Below, piece by piece: positions 52,043-52,348 of a stretch of 52,348 bases of DNA (position 1 is its first letter; every line of letters starts with the position of its first letter). The notes under the pieces were generated by a model. The model was not told where the DNA came from. It worked only from the letters and a program-made list of their open reading frames with translations, and searched no databases. This DNA comes from an uncultured Clostridia bacterium. GTDB lineage: Bacteria; Bacillota; Clostridia; Oscillospirales; Acutalibacteraceae. The stretch lies in contig CAMHEZ010000016.1 in assembly GCA_946184295.1 (NCBI GenBank), forward strand, positions 1 through 52,348. The letters are read 5' to 3'. Both the position numbers and the translations under genes were made by a program.

Positions 52043-52348
52043 ATGGTGAAATATCAGGAATCCACCCGACCATACCCGCCGTTTGGGGTAGTGCTGACCA
52101 TCGTTGTGCTGGCGGCGGCGCTGTTTTCCGGACTGAAAACGATTGGCGGCTTCGGTCAGTACATATCCGAGAGCAAGATGGAACGCTTCATGCGCGTTCA
52201 CAACATAGATAGCAGCGCTTATCCGCAGGAGCTGCTGGATTTGATGGAGCGCAACCCGGAAACCGAGGATTTTGTGGTGCAATATCCCGTAAATAAAGAT
52301 AAGACCTTTGACATTGACCTGTCGGAATACAAAAATGCCAAGACGGTG
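52043..52348 (+). CDS. Membrane-anchored protein of unknown function, partial (cut by window end)
   Basis: The first 102 codons of a protein that runs off the window. It begins MVKYQESTRPYPPFGVVLTI, has one hydrophobic segment (about residues 14-32, VVLTIVVLAAALFSGL) and then a soluble stretch with ELLDLMERNPETEDFVVQY and KTFDIDLSEYKNAKTV. This layout resembles the N-terminus of C39-like or similar secreted peptidases of Clostridia, but the catalytic part lies outside the window, so the identity is a guess. AAGGGAGAG lies before an ATG at 52038 in another frame that stops after three codons (MKW); the gene's own ATG follows at 52043. Confidence 0.7.
   Translation, partial: MVKYQESTRPYPPFGVVLTIVVLAAALFSGLKTIGGFGQYISESKMERFMRVHNIDSSAYPQELLDLMERNPETEDFVVQYPVNKDKTFDIDLSEYKNAKTV

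Noticed and set aside
1-52348. CRISPR array
   Set aside because: No series of equal-length direct repeats with regular unique spacers; the dispersed repeats are far apart and unlike CRISPR repeats.
1-52348. tRNA, rRNA, or tmRNA genes
   Set aside because: No cloverleaf-like segment with the TTCGA loop and no rRNA-like segment was seen in the gaps by eye; a covariance search could still find a small RNA.
1-52348. Insertion sequence or prophage genes
   Set aside because: No transposase, integrase, terminase or capsid protein was recognised. The repeats could be non-autonomous mobile elements, but no target-site duplication was clear.

Overview
The window looks like a chromosomal segment of an anaerobic, low-oxygen gut-type Firmicute (Bacillota, class Clostridia, most likely Oscillospirales/Ruminococcaceae-like). 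This is inferred from gene content, not a database match: a glgB-glgC-glgD-glgA glycogen cluster with the Firmicute GlgC/GlgD pair, the DUF177-rpmF, DUF512-der-plsY-gpsA and phoH-ybeY blocks, a DUF1836 regulator, a Crh-like HPr, PadR+DUF2812, moderately high GC coding DNA, strong AGGAGG ribosome-binding sites, many TTG starts and many near-perfect sigma-A promoters with 17-bp spacers. No rRNA, tRNA, CRISPR array, phage or transposase gene was seen.

Layout. 1-1.7 kb: tail of a dispersed repeat, then a PadR regulator, a DUF2812 membrane protein and a small membrane protein. 1.8-5.1 kb: an amino-acid-permease-like protein fused to a GGDEF diguanylate cyclase domain, convergent with a secreted ComEC-like metallo-beta-lactamase lipoprotein. 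5.2-9.0 kb: rpsB-tsf with a structured leader, then an ABC-2 exporter pair. 9.2-19.6 kb: housekeeping genes: pgi, a small P-loop protein, DUF177-rpmF, a DUF512 radical-SAM protein, der, plsY, gpsA, a HAD phosphatase, a nitroreductase and a phosphofructokinase. 19.7-26.3 kb: the glycogen cluster glgB-glgC-glgD-glgA; its GlgB carries a long Lys/Ala/Pro/Glu-rich repetitive tail. 26.3-29.0 kb: an XRE regulator divergent from a histidine phosphatase with overlapping promoters, a Crh-like HPr and a dCMP deaminase. 29.4-34.9 kb: a P-type calcium ATPase, citrate synthase and two TerD proteins. 35-38.4 kb: an anti-sigma/ECF-sigma pair divergent from a YdjM-like membrane protein and a Cthe_2159-like carbohydrate-binding lipoprotein. 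38.5-44.1 kb (minus strand): a three-gene ABC-2 exporter, L-lactate dehydrogenase and typA/bipA. 44.5-47.3 kb: phoH-ybeY convergent with dgkA and a DUF1836 regulator. 47.5-50.9 kb: a Crp-type regulator followed by an SsuABC/TauABC-like importer. 51.2 kb to end: a sugar-phosphate transferase and the start of an unidentified membrane-anchored protein.

How parts fit: pgi, the phosphofructokinase, the glycogen genes, the Crh-like HPr and L-lactate dehydrogenase describe sugar storage and fermentation; gpsA/plsY start phospholipid synthesis; rpsB, tsf, rpmF, DUF177, der, ybeY and typA serve ribosome assembly and translation.

The most notable non-gene signal is a family of about 180-bp multi-hairpin repeats (five copies, one cut by the window edge). 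In the four complete copies the element has the same orientation relative to the gene before it and begins at or just after that gene's stop codon; hairpin stems differ in sequence but keep pairing between copies. The most notable protein oddities are the permease-GGDEF fusion, the histone-H1-like GlgB tail and a GlgA with an altered N-terminal nucleotide-sugar loop.
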